64,000 nucleotides of DNA, taken from positions 248,001 through 312,000 of the forward strand of contig NZ_JAADZV010000003.1 of assembly GCF_010645075.1 (NCBI RefSeq), written 5' to 3'. Under the pieces are notes generated by a model. That model was given only the letters and a program-made list of their open reading frames with translations, was not told the origin of the DNA and ran no database searches. This DNA is from Flavobacterium limi. Its GTDB lineage: Bacteria > Bacteroidota > Bacteroidia > Flavobacteriales > Flavobacteriaceae. The translations under genes and the position numbers were made by a program. Shown piece after piece: positions 53,145 through 61,487 of this stretch. Position 1 is the stretch's first letter. Each line of letters opens with the position of its first letter.

Positions 53145-54160
53145 TACATTTTTTTAACAATATTATTATCATCTGAATTTTCAACAGCATATAATACTTT
53201 TAAAACTTTATGATCATGTTCTAAAGTATTTGGAAAGCGATTTTCCTTTTTTATAGCTTTTAAAAAGGCAGACATTTCATCTATATACATTTGCTCCGTA
53301 ATATTTTTATTATACCCACTTTGAGCGGAAATTGTTTCATATTTTATTTCTTTCCAATTACCTGTCTCTGGATCAAATATTTTTATCATATTATCATCCC
53401 AGTTCCAGTACAATTGTTTTTTATCCCCGTTAATTACCAAGCGTCTAGTTGCATATCTTGACACAACATCAACTGATAGATTAAATATAAATTGACCATA
53501 ATCCATTAATAAATTATAGGTATCATCGATATCATCCGCACCTTTTATCTGAATTGTATTTTTGTAAAAACCAACTACTCTTTTAGGAAAACCTAATATT
53601 AAAGTAATCCATGTCAATTCAAAAGGAACAATCTCTCTACCTCCTCCAGTTTCTTTATTAGAAACATAATATTCACTCACGTCTTCATAAGTATGCCAAT
53701 CGGGTAAATATTGCCCTGAATGATATAAAAAGTTGGATATTTTACCAAGCTCTCCGTTTTGTACAAATTCTGCAATTTTTTTTATTGCTGGATGAAAAAA
53801 CAAGGTACATGAGGGAGCTAAACAAATCCCTTTATCATTTCCTTCTTTAATCATTTGTTCAAAATCTGTATCAAGAACACTGGCTTCAATAAATGCTGGA
53901 ATATGCAGTTCTAAAGACTTCTTCATATAAACATGATGAATAGCAGGAGGCAATGATATAACAAATGCATCAAATTTATAACTACCTATAGCTTCTTCAA
54001 AACTGCTTACTACACCAATTTGATATTTCTCTAAAGATTCGTCGCGACGATCTTTTCTATTATCAAGACCAATTATGTTTTTAATTCCAAGAGCTTGTAA
54101 ATTTCTAATTCTTCTTTTACCCATCGAACCTAAGCCAATAACAAGTATAAAATTATTCAT
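53144..54160 (-). CDS. Gfo/Idh/MocA family oxidoreductase (PtmF-like position)
   Basis: A 338-residue protein. VIGLGSMGKRRIRNLQAL (6-23) is the NAD(P) fold, FVISLPPAIHHVYMKKSLEL the second strand region, and PAFIEASVLDTDFEQM replaces the usual EKP motif with EAS, so the lysine common in this family is missing. The C-terminal substrate domain has GGGREIVPFELTWI. It starts at the last base of the ptmE stop codon. In the Campylobacter gene order as I remember it, an oxidoreductase-like ptmF lies at this place. Reaction unknown; oxidation or reduction of a sugar phosphate or nucleotide sugar is likely. Confidence 0.75.
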   Translation of the reverse strand: MNNFILVIGLGSMGKRRIRNLQALGIKNIIGLDNRKDRRDESLEKYQIGVVSSFEEAIGSYKFDAFVISLPPAIHHVYMKKSLELHIPAFIEASVLDTDFEQMIKEGNDKGICLAPSCTLFFHPAIKKIAEFVQNGELGKISNFLYHSGQYLPDWHTYEDVSEYYVSNKETGGGREIVPFELTWITLILGFPKRVVGFYKNTIQIKGADDIDDTYNLLMDYGQFIFNLSVDVVSRYATRRLVINGDKKQLYWNWDDNMIKIFDPETGNWKEIKYETISAQSGYNKNITEQMYIDEMSAFLKAIKKENRFPNTLEHDHKVLKVLYAVENSDDNNIVKKM

Positions 54161-55209
54161 TATTTAAATTTTATATAATTTATATCTTTTTGTGCCTTCT
54201 CAAAATCCTCATGCTTTCCGACATCGAGCCAATACCCAATAAATGGGTATGATATTACTCTTAAATCATTCTTAATCATCTCCTCCATTAAATCAGTTGC
54301 ATTAAAAAAAGTATTCTGAGGTATAAACTTTAACATTTCCTTTTTTATCAAATAAATTCCACCATTTGAATAATAAGTATAAGTAGGCTTTTCTTTAAAA
54401 CTTTTAACAATTTCATTATTTATCTCCAAAACGGCATATGGAATACTTACTTGATATGGGATTGTTAAAACTGCCAAATCAGCATCTTGTCTTATAAATT
54501 CAAGAAAAAATTCTTCATAATCAACATTAGTCAGTAAATCTGAATTAGTAATTAGAATATAGTCATGTTTAAAATTATTAATTTTGGAAACAGCACCAAC
54601 AGTCCCTAGAGGTTCATTTTCCCAAATATATTCTATTTTGATATTTTTATCTGCTCCTTCACCAAAATGATCTTCTATTTGCTCGCCTAAGTATTTTAGT
54701 GATACCCAAAAATCATCAATCCCAAACAAAGTCAAACGATCAAGATTATGTTCCATTATCGCTTTACCTCCAACTCTCAGTAAGGGTTTTGGAGTAGAAT
54801 CCGTCAGAGGCTGTAAACGCTGCCCCCGACCTCCTGCCATAATAACTGCATCAATGGGCAAATAAGATCTTATTTTTCTAAAATTAATAACATTCACTAC
54901 TTGATAATTATTATCGACTACAGGAACAATTCTAAAATCACCTTCTCTGTATTCAATAATTTTCGATAAATTATTTTCTCCTCTGGTAATGTATCTAGGA
55001 TTATCTTGTATTATTTCGTCTACATAACTATCTATCGTAAAACCTTTGATTAATCCTCGTCTTACATCGCCATCGGTAAGCGCACCAATTAATTTATAAT
55101 CATCATCCACTACGAAAAGAATTGCATCTGGAGACAATTTGTCAAATTGAAGTAATGCTTCTTTAACTTTACTCTTTGAAGGAATTAAATGGTCTTTATA
55201 TACTCTCAT
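54160..55209 (-). CDS. ptmE: PtmE-type nucleotidyltransferase with N-terminal CBS pair
   Basis: A 349-residue protein. Residues about 1-115 form a pair of CBS domains (ILFVVDDDYKLIGALTDGDVR, then FRIVPVVDNNYQVV). The catalytic domain starts at 120 with AVIMAGGRGQRLQPLT and has PKPLLRVGGKAIMEH, ILITNSDLLTNVDYEEF and GYWLDVGKHEDFEKA. This is the architecture of PtmE, which in Campylobacter makes the GDP-linked amino sugar used for legionaminic acid. CBS pairs usually bind adenosine nucleotides and regulate the enzyme. It overlaps legG by 14 bases and the oxidoreductase gene by one. Confidence 0.87.
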   Translation of the reverse strand: MRVYKDHLIPSKSKVKEALLQFDKLSPDAILFVVDDDYKLIGALTDGDVRRGLIKGFTIDSYVDEIIQDNPRYITRGENNLSKIIEYREGDFRIVPVVDNNYQVVNVINFRKIRSYLPIDAVIMAGGRGQRLQPLTDSTPKPLLRVGGKAIMEHNLDRLTLFGIDDFWVSLKYLGEQIEDHFGEGADKNIKIEYIWENEPLGTVGAVSKINNFKHDYILITNSDLLTNVDYEEFFLEFIRQDADLAVLTIPYQVSIPYAVLEINNEIVKSFKEKPTYTYYSNGGIYLIKKEMLKFIPQNTFFNATDLMEEMIKNDLRVISYPFIGYWLDVGKHEDFEKAQKDINYIKFK

Positions 55210-56308
55210 AAAAATCTTTGATGATTTTAATTATATTATCTACTGCATTACTTTTATAATAAATATTGTCCCCATTATAAGCTTTAGCTGCATCGGCTTT
55301 TTTAACAGAAGAGAGAATTGCTTCCTCTTCAAACCTGCAATTTATAATGTTACTGCTTTGTGCTCTTCCTTTTTGTCTATCCCCAACATTAACAACATAT
55401 TTTTTGAACGAGGCTGCCTCTAAAATCCCGCTGGAAGTGTTACCAAGCAACATTTTAGCATAATACATTGCCGAAAAATAATTAGTTTTTCCAAAATTCT
55501 CAATTAACAAAATTCTATTAGGAATTTGTTTTTGTAATTTTTCAAGAACCTGTCTATATATGGTTCCTTGAGTATCTGCATTAGGCATTGTAATTACTAG
55601 AAATTTATCCTCAGAAATCTTTTTCAAAGCTTTACCCATTTCTTCTGCATATTGATTATTATCATATAATGACATTGTTTCAGGATGAAATGTTACTAAA
55701 ACATAGTCCTCATTTGGAATAGCGAATTTATTATAAAAAATTTCTCTTTCTATTGGCAAAAAGGAAGCAATATTATCCAAACTTATTGATCCAACACAAT
55801 ATATATTCAGAGTACTTCCTAATAAGGAAACTATTTTTTCTTTAAAGTTATTTGTTGCTGCAAAATGAAGCGTAGCTGCTAAAGTAATTTGATGTCTGTA
55901 TATATTATCTATAGCTCCCAGAGTGGTTTCACCTCCGTGTATGTGTCCAAATTTTATACCATACGGTATACCGGCCTGCACAGCTGCACTCATTTCAAAT
56001 CTGTCTCCCAGACACAATACCAAATCATAGGAATTACTTTTCCAAAAGTCTGCAAATTTTAAAACAGTTATACCATAAGATGTAGAAATCGATTGTTCAT
56101 CATCGTTTGAAATTAAGGATGCTATTGTGTGAACGCAATTATATTTATCATTTTTAATATCCTTTAATGTATATCCGTGCAATCTAGATAAGTGAGTACC
56201 AAATGCAATGATTTCCATTTCAAAAAATGTATCTTTTTTAATTTTTTGAAGCAAAGGTAAATATATACCATAATCAGCTCTAGAACTTGTTAAAACACCT
56301 ATTTTCAT
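55196..56308 (-). CDS. legG: NDP-sugar 2-epimerase (hydrolysing), LegG/NeuC family
   Basis: A 370-residue GT-B-fold epimerase. GVLTSSRADYGIYLPLL (4-20) is the LegG/NeuC N-terminus; LCLGDRFEMSAAV, FGHIHGGETTLGAIDNIYRH and MLLGNTSSGILEAASFKK are the catalytic and nucleotide-binding landmarks. It releases the nucleotide and inverts C2, giving 2,4-diacetamido-2,4,6-trideoxymannose in the legionaminic pathway. It overlaps legI by four bases and ptmE by 14. It differs clearly from the neuC homologue at 13662-14822, so the two serve separate routes. Confidence 0.88.
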   Translation of the reverse strand: MKIGVLTSSRADYGIYLPLLQKIKKDTFFEMEIIAFGTHLSRLHGYTLKDIKNDKYNCVHTIASLISNDDEQSISTSYGITVLKFADFWKSNSYDLVLCLGDRFEMSAAVQAGIPYGIKFGHIHGGETTLGAIDNIYRHQITLAATLHFAATNNFKEKIVSLLGSTLNIYCVGSISLDNIASFLPIEREIFYNKFAIPNEDYVLVTFHPETMSLYDNNQYAEEMGKALKKISEDKFLVITMPNADTQGTIYRQVLEKLQKQIPNRILLIENFGKTNYFSAMYYAKMLLGNTSSGILEAASFKKYVVNVGDRQKGRAQSSNIINCRFEEEAILSSVKKADAAKAYNGDNIYYKSNAVDNIIKIIKDFYESI

Positions 56309-57327
56309 TGTATATCGGAAAATAAAAGTTTATCAAACTTAATTTTATTAGCAATCAATTTTTTACCAACTACGTTTTCCCATTCCATTGGAGATATACC
56401 GTCACCAGGTCGTAATGAAATAAGATCGTTATCAGTTATAATATGACCAATGGATAAATCTTTATTAAGATAAATGCTTTTTCTAGCAATAACAATATTC
56501 TTTTTCTCACTTTCACTTGGCACTTTTTCCCCATCACCACTCAAAGCTAATTCAATGTTACGAATTGTTTTTACCATTTCTTTTAATTCGTATGGCTCGA
56601 GTGATGCAGCATGATCTGGTCCTGGTAATGTTCTGTCTAAAGTAAAATGTTTTTCTATAATTTTTGCACCTAATGCAACAGCTGCAATAGGAACTTCAAT
56701 TCCAAGAGTATGATCAGAATATCCTATTTGTGTATGAAATTTATCTTTTATAGATAACATTGCCTTAAGATTAACATCTTTCATGGGTGTTGGATACTCT
56801 GTATTGCAATGCAAAATCGAAATTTTTTCTTTTTCCATTCCAAATTTAATCAGTACTTCTAAAGCATTTTCAATTTCTTTTTCAGAACACATACCTGTCG
56901 ACACAATCACAGGTTTACCGCACAAAGCTACAGCCCTTAAATATGGATAATTTGTTATTTCCCCACTTGGGATTTTGAAAAAAGAAAACCCCAAGTCATT
57001 TAGATATTTTATACTTTCAATATCAAATGCTGTTGAAAAAAACTTAATATTTTTTTCGGTGCAATAAGACATTAATTCTAAATGATCCTCGTGGCTTAAT
57101 TCAAGATTCTTCAACATTGAATACTGAGAGTCATCACCATCGTTGATATTTACACTCTGATAAGTAGCCTTTTTAGCAGATTTAATAACTAAATTATCTG
57201 CTTTAAAAGTCTGGAATTTCACATAATCTGCTCCAGCATTAACTGCAGCATCAATTAATTTTTTTGCTATATGAATATCACCGTTATGATTAACCCCTGC
57301 TTCGGCTATAATAATTACTTTATCCAT
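56305..57327 (-). CDS. legI: Legionaminic-acid-type nonulosonate synthase (NeuB family)
   Basis: A 340-residue protein with a TIM-barrel domain and a C-terminal SAF domain (about 280-338). All classical motifs are present: EAGVNHNGD (9-17), KIPSGEITN, HCNTEYPTP, GYSDHTLG and EKHFTLDRTLPGPDHAASLEP, with both metal histidines. It condenses phosphoenolpyruvate with the 6-deoxy-diacetamido-mannose from LegG. It is nested in a complete Leg gene order, which separates it from sialic acid synthases. It starts two bases after legH and couples to legG by ATGA. Confidence 0.9.
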   Translation of the reverse strand: MDKVIIIAEAGVNHNGDIHIAKKLIDAAVNAGADYVKFQTFKADNLVIKSAKKATYQSVNINDGDDSQYSMLKNLELSHEDHLELMSYCTEKNIKFFSTAFDIESIKYLNDLGFSFFKIPSGEITNYPYLRAVALCGKPVIVSTGMCSEKEIENALEVLIKFGMEKEKISILHCNTEYPTPMKDVNLKAMLSIKDKFHTQIGYSDHTLGIEVPIAAVALGAKIIEKHFTLDRTLPGPDHAASLEPYELKEMVKTIRNIELALSGDGEKVPSESEKKNIVIARKSIYLNKDLSIGHIITDNDLISLRPGDGISPMEWENVVGKKLIANKIKFDKLLFSDIQ

Positions 57328-57329
57328 AT

Positions 57330-57956
57330 TTATATTATTTTTCCCGGATTTCCAACAACTTTTTTTCCATCTGGGATATTAGTTATGACAACTGCTCCTG
57401 CACCTATTACCACGTCCTTTCCAATTATGATACCTTGTTTTACCACTGCATTAGCCCCTACAAAACTTCTTTCGCCAACTTTAACATTTCCTGCTAATAC
57501 AGCTCCAGGTGCAATATGAACAGCATCAAGTAAATTGCATTCATGCTCAATAATGCATCCGGTATTTAAGATTACATTATTTCCAACTTTCACTAATGAA
57601 TTGACAGTTACATTTTTATTAATAAAAGTACCTGAACCGATTATAGCGTTGTTTGAAATCTGAGCAGTTTTATGAATAATTGTTTGAGTTAACTTTCCCT
57701 TCTCTTCAATTAGTTTTGCAATATTCTGTCTCAATTTATTATCTCCAATACCTAATACAAAACGAATTTCGCTTGATGTCCATCCGATAAAATCACTTTC
57801 GTTCTCAAATCCCAAATAAGTTAAATTATAAGGATTCGAATTTGATTCTTCTTTATCTGAATATCCAACAATACTAAAACCATTCTCCAAAACTGTTTCT
57901 GCAACGACAAAAGCATGGCCAGAATATCCAACAAGAATGACTTCGCTATCTGACAC
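57330..57956 (-). CDS. legH: NeuD/LegH-type sugar N- or O-acetyltransferase
   Basis: I take a GTG at 57956 (VSDSEVILVGYSGHAF) as start, overlapping legC by 11 bases; a TTG six codons upstream (57974) is the alternative. The 208-residue protein has the NeuD layout: an N-terminal Rossmann-like domain (GYSGHAFVVAETVLENGF, then FVLGIGDNKLRQNIAKL) and a left-handed beta-helix with TGCIIEHECNLLDAVHIAPG around the catalytic histidines. Directly after the LegC-type aminotransferase, it most likely acetylates the 4-amino group of the nucleotide sugar, as LegH and PglD do. It could also serve the PglE-like branch downstream. Confidence 0.83.
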   Translation of the reverse strand: MSDSEVILVGYSGHAFVVAETVLENGFSIVGYSDKEESNSNPYNLTYLGFENESDFIGWTSSEIRFVLGIGDNKLRQNIAKLIEEKGKLTQTIIHKTAQISNNAIIGSGTFINKNVTVNSLVKVGNNVILNTGCIIEHECNLLDAVHIAPGAVLAGNVKVGERSFVGANAVVKQGIIIGKDVVIGAGAVVITNIPDGKKVVGNPGKII

Positions 57957-59091
57957 TACTTGGTATATTAACAATTCTTTCTTCTAAAAATTCTGCATTA
58001 AGCTGTCTATCTCGTTGACAATTTAGGTACATCGGTAAACGATACATAAGTTGCCATATAGGTCTGGTCATCACTGCATCTTCATTTGTAGTTTTCAAAA
58101 ACAAATCTCGTTCTTTTCTATTTTCCAACTCAACACACATCAACCAATAATTTGCTTTAGTATTTGGAATTTCAGTTCTGAATTTTATTCCTTGGTTTAA
58201 AAAAAAAGATTCATAATCCTTTGCTAATTTTCTCTTGTTTTTTAAAAACCCCTCGAGCTGTTCTAATTGGGCACATGCCAAAGCTGCATTTAAATTAGGC
58301 ATCCTAAAATTATATCCCATTTCATCATGAACATATTCATAAGGATGGGGTACTTTTGCAGTTGTTGTAAGATGCTTTCCTTTCTCTCCTAAACCAAAAT
58401 CATTAGTAACAATAGCACCTCCTCCTCCACAAGTAACTATTTTATTCCCATTAAAGGAAAAAGCACCCAGCTTACCAAAACTTCCGGTTGGTTTGCCCTT
58501 GTATTCACTCCCTAATGACTCTGCTGCATCTTCAAGAATAGGAATCTTCCATACCTCACATACCTTCATTAATTCATCTAGATGAACAGGAAAACCAAAA
58601 GTGTGCATAGGTAAACAAGCACTTATTTTTTTGCCTGTTTTTTTATTATAACAACCATCCTCACGTAAATCACCGAATTCTTCTAAAAATAGAGAAACTG
58701 ATTTAGGTGATAAGCCCATAGTATCTAAATCAACATCTATAAAAACAGGTGTTGCATTCTGATATGTTATAGCATTTGCAGTAGCTACAAATGTTAGTGC
58801 CTGTGTTAAGACTTCATCACCAGACTTGACTCCTAATAGTCTCAATGCTACCTGAATAGCAGCCGTTCCATTAACCACCGCAACAGCTTTTTTAGTAGCT
58901 GTTAGATCTTGCATCATGCTTTCAAATTGATCAACAAACGGACCAACAGAGGACACAAAAGTAGAATCTATAGTTTCAATTAGATATTTCTTTTCATTTC
59001 CTCCAAAATAAGGAATATGTAGAGGTATGAAACTTTCTGTTTTATATTGTTCTTTTATAAAAGAGATAGTAGAATTAATAGTGTCAGTCAT
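57946..59091 (-). CDS. legC: LegC-type PLP aminotransferase (DegT/DnrJ/EryC1 family)
   Basis: A 381-residue aminotransferase. VVNGTAAIQVALRLLGV (72-88) binds the cofactor phosphate, ILEDAAESLGSEYKG holds the conserved aspartate and SFNGNKIVTCGGGG the PLP lysine K217. The GxMGYNFRMPNLNAALACAQLEQ stretch is typical. LegC aminates the 4-keto sugar made by LegB. It starts two bases after legB. It is only distantly similar to the PglE-like enzyme at 31925-33064, so both appear to have separate substrates. Confidence 0.9.
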   Translation of the reverse strand: MTDTINSTISFIKEQYKTESFIPLHIPYFGGNEKKYLIETIDSTFVSSVGPFVDQFESMMQDLTATKKAVAVVNGTAAIQVALRLLGVKSGDEVLTQALTFVATANAITYQNATPVFIDVDLDTMGLSPKSVSLFLEEFGDLREDGCYNKKTGKKISACLPMHTFGFPVHLDELMKVCEVWKIPILEDAAESLGSEYKGKPTGSFGKLGAFSFNGNKIVTCGGGGAIVTNDFGLGEKGKHLTTTAKVPHPYEYVHDEMGYNFRMPNLNAALACAQLEQLEGFLKNKRKLAKDYESFFLNQGIKFRTEIPNTKANYWLMCVELENRKERDLFLKTTNEDAVMTRPIWQLMYRLPMYLNCQRDRQLNAEFLEERIVNIPSSVR

Positions 59092-59093
59092 AA

Positions 59094-60281
59094 CTACATT
59101 TTTGAATCTAAATACTTTCCGGTTTCTTTATGTCCAAAATCAGGAATCATTATATGAAACAAATTAAGGATTTCATTTTTATTCCATACCTTACTTGATT
59201 TCATATTAGCTATCTTCATTGAAAAATTTTCCAGCTTATCATGCTCGAAGTTAGCTTCATTTTTTATAAGTCCAAAATTTTCAAACCGTTCCATATCTAA
59301 CACTTCATTTTCGGTAAAAAATTCCTCAAAATCTTTTTCACCTGTAGTATCACTAACTGTAAATAAACATGGCCACTTTTTTTGTTCAATTAAAACATCT
59401 GCATTATCTCTTGCTTCTTGTTCTGTTTCGCACTGATAAGCTTCATATCCTAATTCTGCCAAATATTTTACCGCAACATCAGCAAATGTAATTAAGTGCA
59501 ACGTTTCACTTAACTTAGGAAAAAAAACATCCCTATTTTCACCAAAAATGCACGACATTAAACATAGCTCTCCTGATTCCTTCGGAGTAACGAAATACCG
59601 TTTAATATCATTTGGAGCCACAATTGGTTGTCTTTTTATAATTCGTTGATTAAAACCGTGTAATAATGATCCATCGGAAAAGGCAACATTCGCAAACCTA
59701 GCAGTTGAAATTTTAATTTGCTCACTTCTACGCATCAAAAACATTTCCATAATTTTTTTTGAAGCTCCCATCATGTTAACAGGATTAGCTGCTTTATCAG
59801 TTGATACACAAAAATATTTCTTAGTACCATTTTCGATTGACTGCTCTAATGTCTTGTCTGTATTAAAAACATTTACGTCAATCATACGCATTAAAGTAAA
59901 AGGATCTTTTTCACTTCTAACATGCTTTAGAGCAGATAAATTTAGGACATAATCATATTTACCATCCCATTTAATAAAGGCATCATATTCAATCGATCCG
60001 ATATCAAGCGCAAAAGTTTGGAAATCTCCATCAATATATCCATAAGAACTGCGTAAGTCACGAACTAATTCTACCATATTATTCTCGCTTATGTCAACAA
60101 CATGTAATTTAGCTGGATTACGCTTAAATATCTCTTTAGTCACAGCCTGACCAATAGAGCCTGCTCCACCAATAACTAAAAACGAGGAATTTTTAATAAT
60201 TTCAGACAATTCATTTTCATACTTTAGAATATCCTTATAAAAAATCTCTTCTTCTCTACCTATTAGTTTTAAAATATTCAT
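59094..60281 (-). CDS. legB: LegB-type nucleotide-GlcNAc 4,6-dehydratase
   Basis: A 395-residue soluble CapD-family enzyme. FLVIGGAGSIGQAVTKEIF (34-52) is the cofactor loop, SALKHVRSEKDPFTL the substrate strand and VSTDKAANPVNMMGASKK (159-176) the active site with methionine in the tyrosine place, usual for this family. The long C-terminus (about 280-395) is typical of LegB and absent from PseB. The enzyme makes the 4-keto-6-deoxy sugar with retained C5. It is first of the Leg series and starts 35 bases after the wzz-like gene. The window has a second, membrane-bound 4,6-dehydratase at 27526-29493. Confidence 0.9.
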   Translation of the reverse strand: MNILKLIGREEEIFYKDILKYENELSEIIKNSSFLVIGGAGSIGQAVTKEIFKRNPAKLHVVDISENNMVELVRDLRSSYGYIDGDFQTFALDIGSIEYDAFIKWDGKYDYVLNLSALKHVRSEKDPFTLMRMIDVNVFNTDKTLEQSIENGTKKYFCVSTDKAANPVNMMGASKKIMEMFLMRRSEQIKISTARFANVAFSDGSLLHGFNQRIIKRQPIVAPNDIKRYFVTPKESGELCLMSCIFGENRDVFFPKLSETLHLITFADVAVKYLAELGYEAYQCETEQEARDNADVLIEQKKWPCLFTVSDTTGEKDFEEFFTENEVLDMERFENFGLIKNEANFEHDKLENFSMKIANMKSSKVWNKNEILNLFHIMIPDFGHKETGKYLDSKM

Positions 60282-60316
60282 TATAATTTTAGTTTATTAA
60301 ATATAACTTTCGATAA

Positions 60317-61381
60317 TTAAGCATTTAACACTTTCAAAAATTTCCTTACTATCAAAAAAGCAACAGTAAAAAGTCCAGCCAAAAACCCTCCAAAAACAAT
60401 CCCTTTAGCTTTTCCAAAACGCTCCTTAGGCAATGGTAAGATTGGGCGGTCAATGATCTGAATCAAAGGTGTTTCTTTACGCAGTGCCACTTTAGCTAAT
60501 TCACATTGTTTGACTAATTCTGTAAGTATAGCTGTATTGGCCTGCACATCAACCTGTCTTCTGGCTGAAGGAGCCCTGCGAACATTAAGAGCCGGGTTCA
60601 AACCAAAAGTATTATCATTGGCAATAGCCACACCGGTAATAGCAGCATTTAATTCTGCACGTACAGAATCAACCTGATGTGCTAAAATTTCCATGTTCAT
60701 TCGTGCTTTTTTGCTTTTGGTATCTACATAAAACTTACCAACTTGCCTTGCAAGCGCTTCACAAAAATACAATGAGAATAATTCGTTGTTAGATGATACA
60801 TCCATTGATATAATGGCTACTTTTTTATCCTTTTGAGCTACCGACAATGAAGATTTTGACAAATTTTTATAAATCTCCCCTAATATACTATCGTGTACAC
60901 GGGTGAAATAATTACGCTTGCTATTAGGTAAAAATTGAATATTTTTAAATTTAGGTTTATCATTCCAAGCCTTTCTCCACTCATTGTCCTGAATATACAT
61001 TTCTGCTAAAGAAATCTCTTTCCCGTTGACATTAACCGGTGTTAATAAGGTCTTTTCTACCATAGCACGGGATTTAAACAACTCATTCAAATTGGAACCT
61101 GTAAATATAGTACCGCCCCCTCCGCCTATGTCAAAACCAAAAGAACTCGCCAATCCTAAAGCACCACTCATACCTCCTGTTTTTTCATCCTCCAATGCAA
61201 AGGTTAAAGTAGCTGTATACACAGGTTTTTTAAAAAATGAATAAGCTAATCCCAAAACCGCACCAATTACTCCTGCCAAAACAATAATTTTCCATTTCGA
61301 CAACAAATAGCAACACCATTCTTTCCCTTTTTGAAATAACATCTTTAATGATATTTCGTCGTTAAGATTTTGTTCATTCAT
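60317..61381 (-). CDS. wzz: Wzz-type chain-length determinant (no kinase domain)
   Basis: A 354-residue inner-membrane protein. Two helices flank a periplasmic domain: WKIIVLAGVIGAVLGLAYSF (about 26-45) and GIVFGGFLAGLFTVAFLIV (about 327-345). The Wzz fold shows in FKKPVYTATLTFALEDE after helix 1, and PILPLPKERFGKAKG before helix 2 is the proline-rich motif. A glycine-rich loop (FDIGGGGGTIF) is unusual. No cytoplasmic tyrosine-kinase domain is attached. It controls glycan length with Wzy and probably contacts the Wza-like exporter encoded just upstream, 106 bases away. Confidence 0.88.
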   Translation of the reverse strand: MNEQNLNDEISLKMLFQKGKEWCCYLLSKWKIIVLAGVIGAVLGLAYSFFKKPVYTATLTFALEDEKTGGMSGALGLASSFGFDIGGGGGTIFTGSNLNELFKSRAMVEKTLLTPVNVNGKEISLAEMYIQDNEWRKAWNDKPKFKNIQFLPNSKRNYFTRVHDSILGEIYKNLSKSSLSVAQKDKKVAIISMDVSSNNELFSLYFCEALARQVGKFYVDTKSKKARMNMEILAHQVDSVRAELNAAITGVAIANDNTFGLNPALNVRRAPSARRQVDVQANTAILTELVKQCELAKVALRKETPLIQIIDRPILPLPKERFGKAKGIVFGGFLAGLFTVAFLIVRKFLKVLNA

Positions 61382-61487
61382 GCTTATATATGTTTCATTC
61401 TGAATCGTTTTTATTATCTATTATATTCTATGATTCATTCTTATAATCTAAGCTCTAAGAGCTCGCTAAGATAAAATCAAAAAAGAC

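Noticed and set aside
2135..61244. Many open frames of 60-95 codons on the plus strand
   Set aside because: Each lies inside a well-supported minus-strand gene, has biased or nonsensical composition, and shows no family motif. They are shadows of the real genes.
61451..61463. Palindrome AGCTCT A AGAGCT between wza and wzz as terminator
   Set aside because: A one-base centre leaves no loop and no T run follows on the minus strand.
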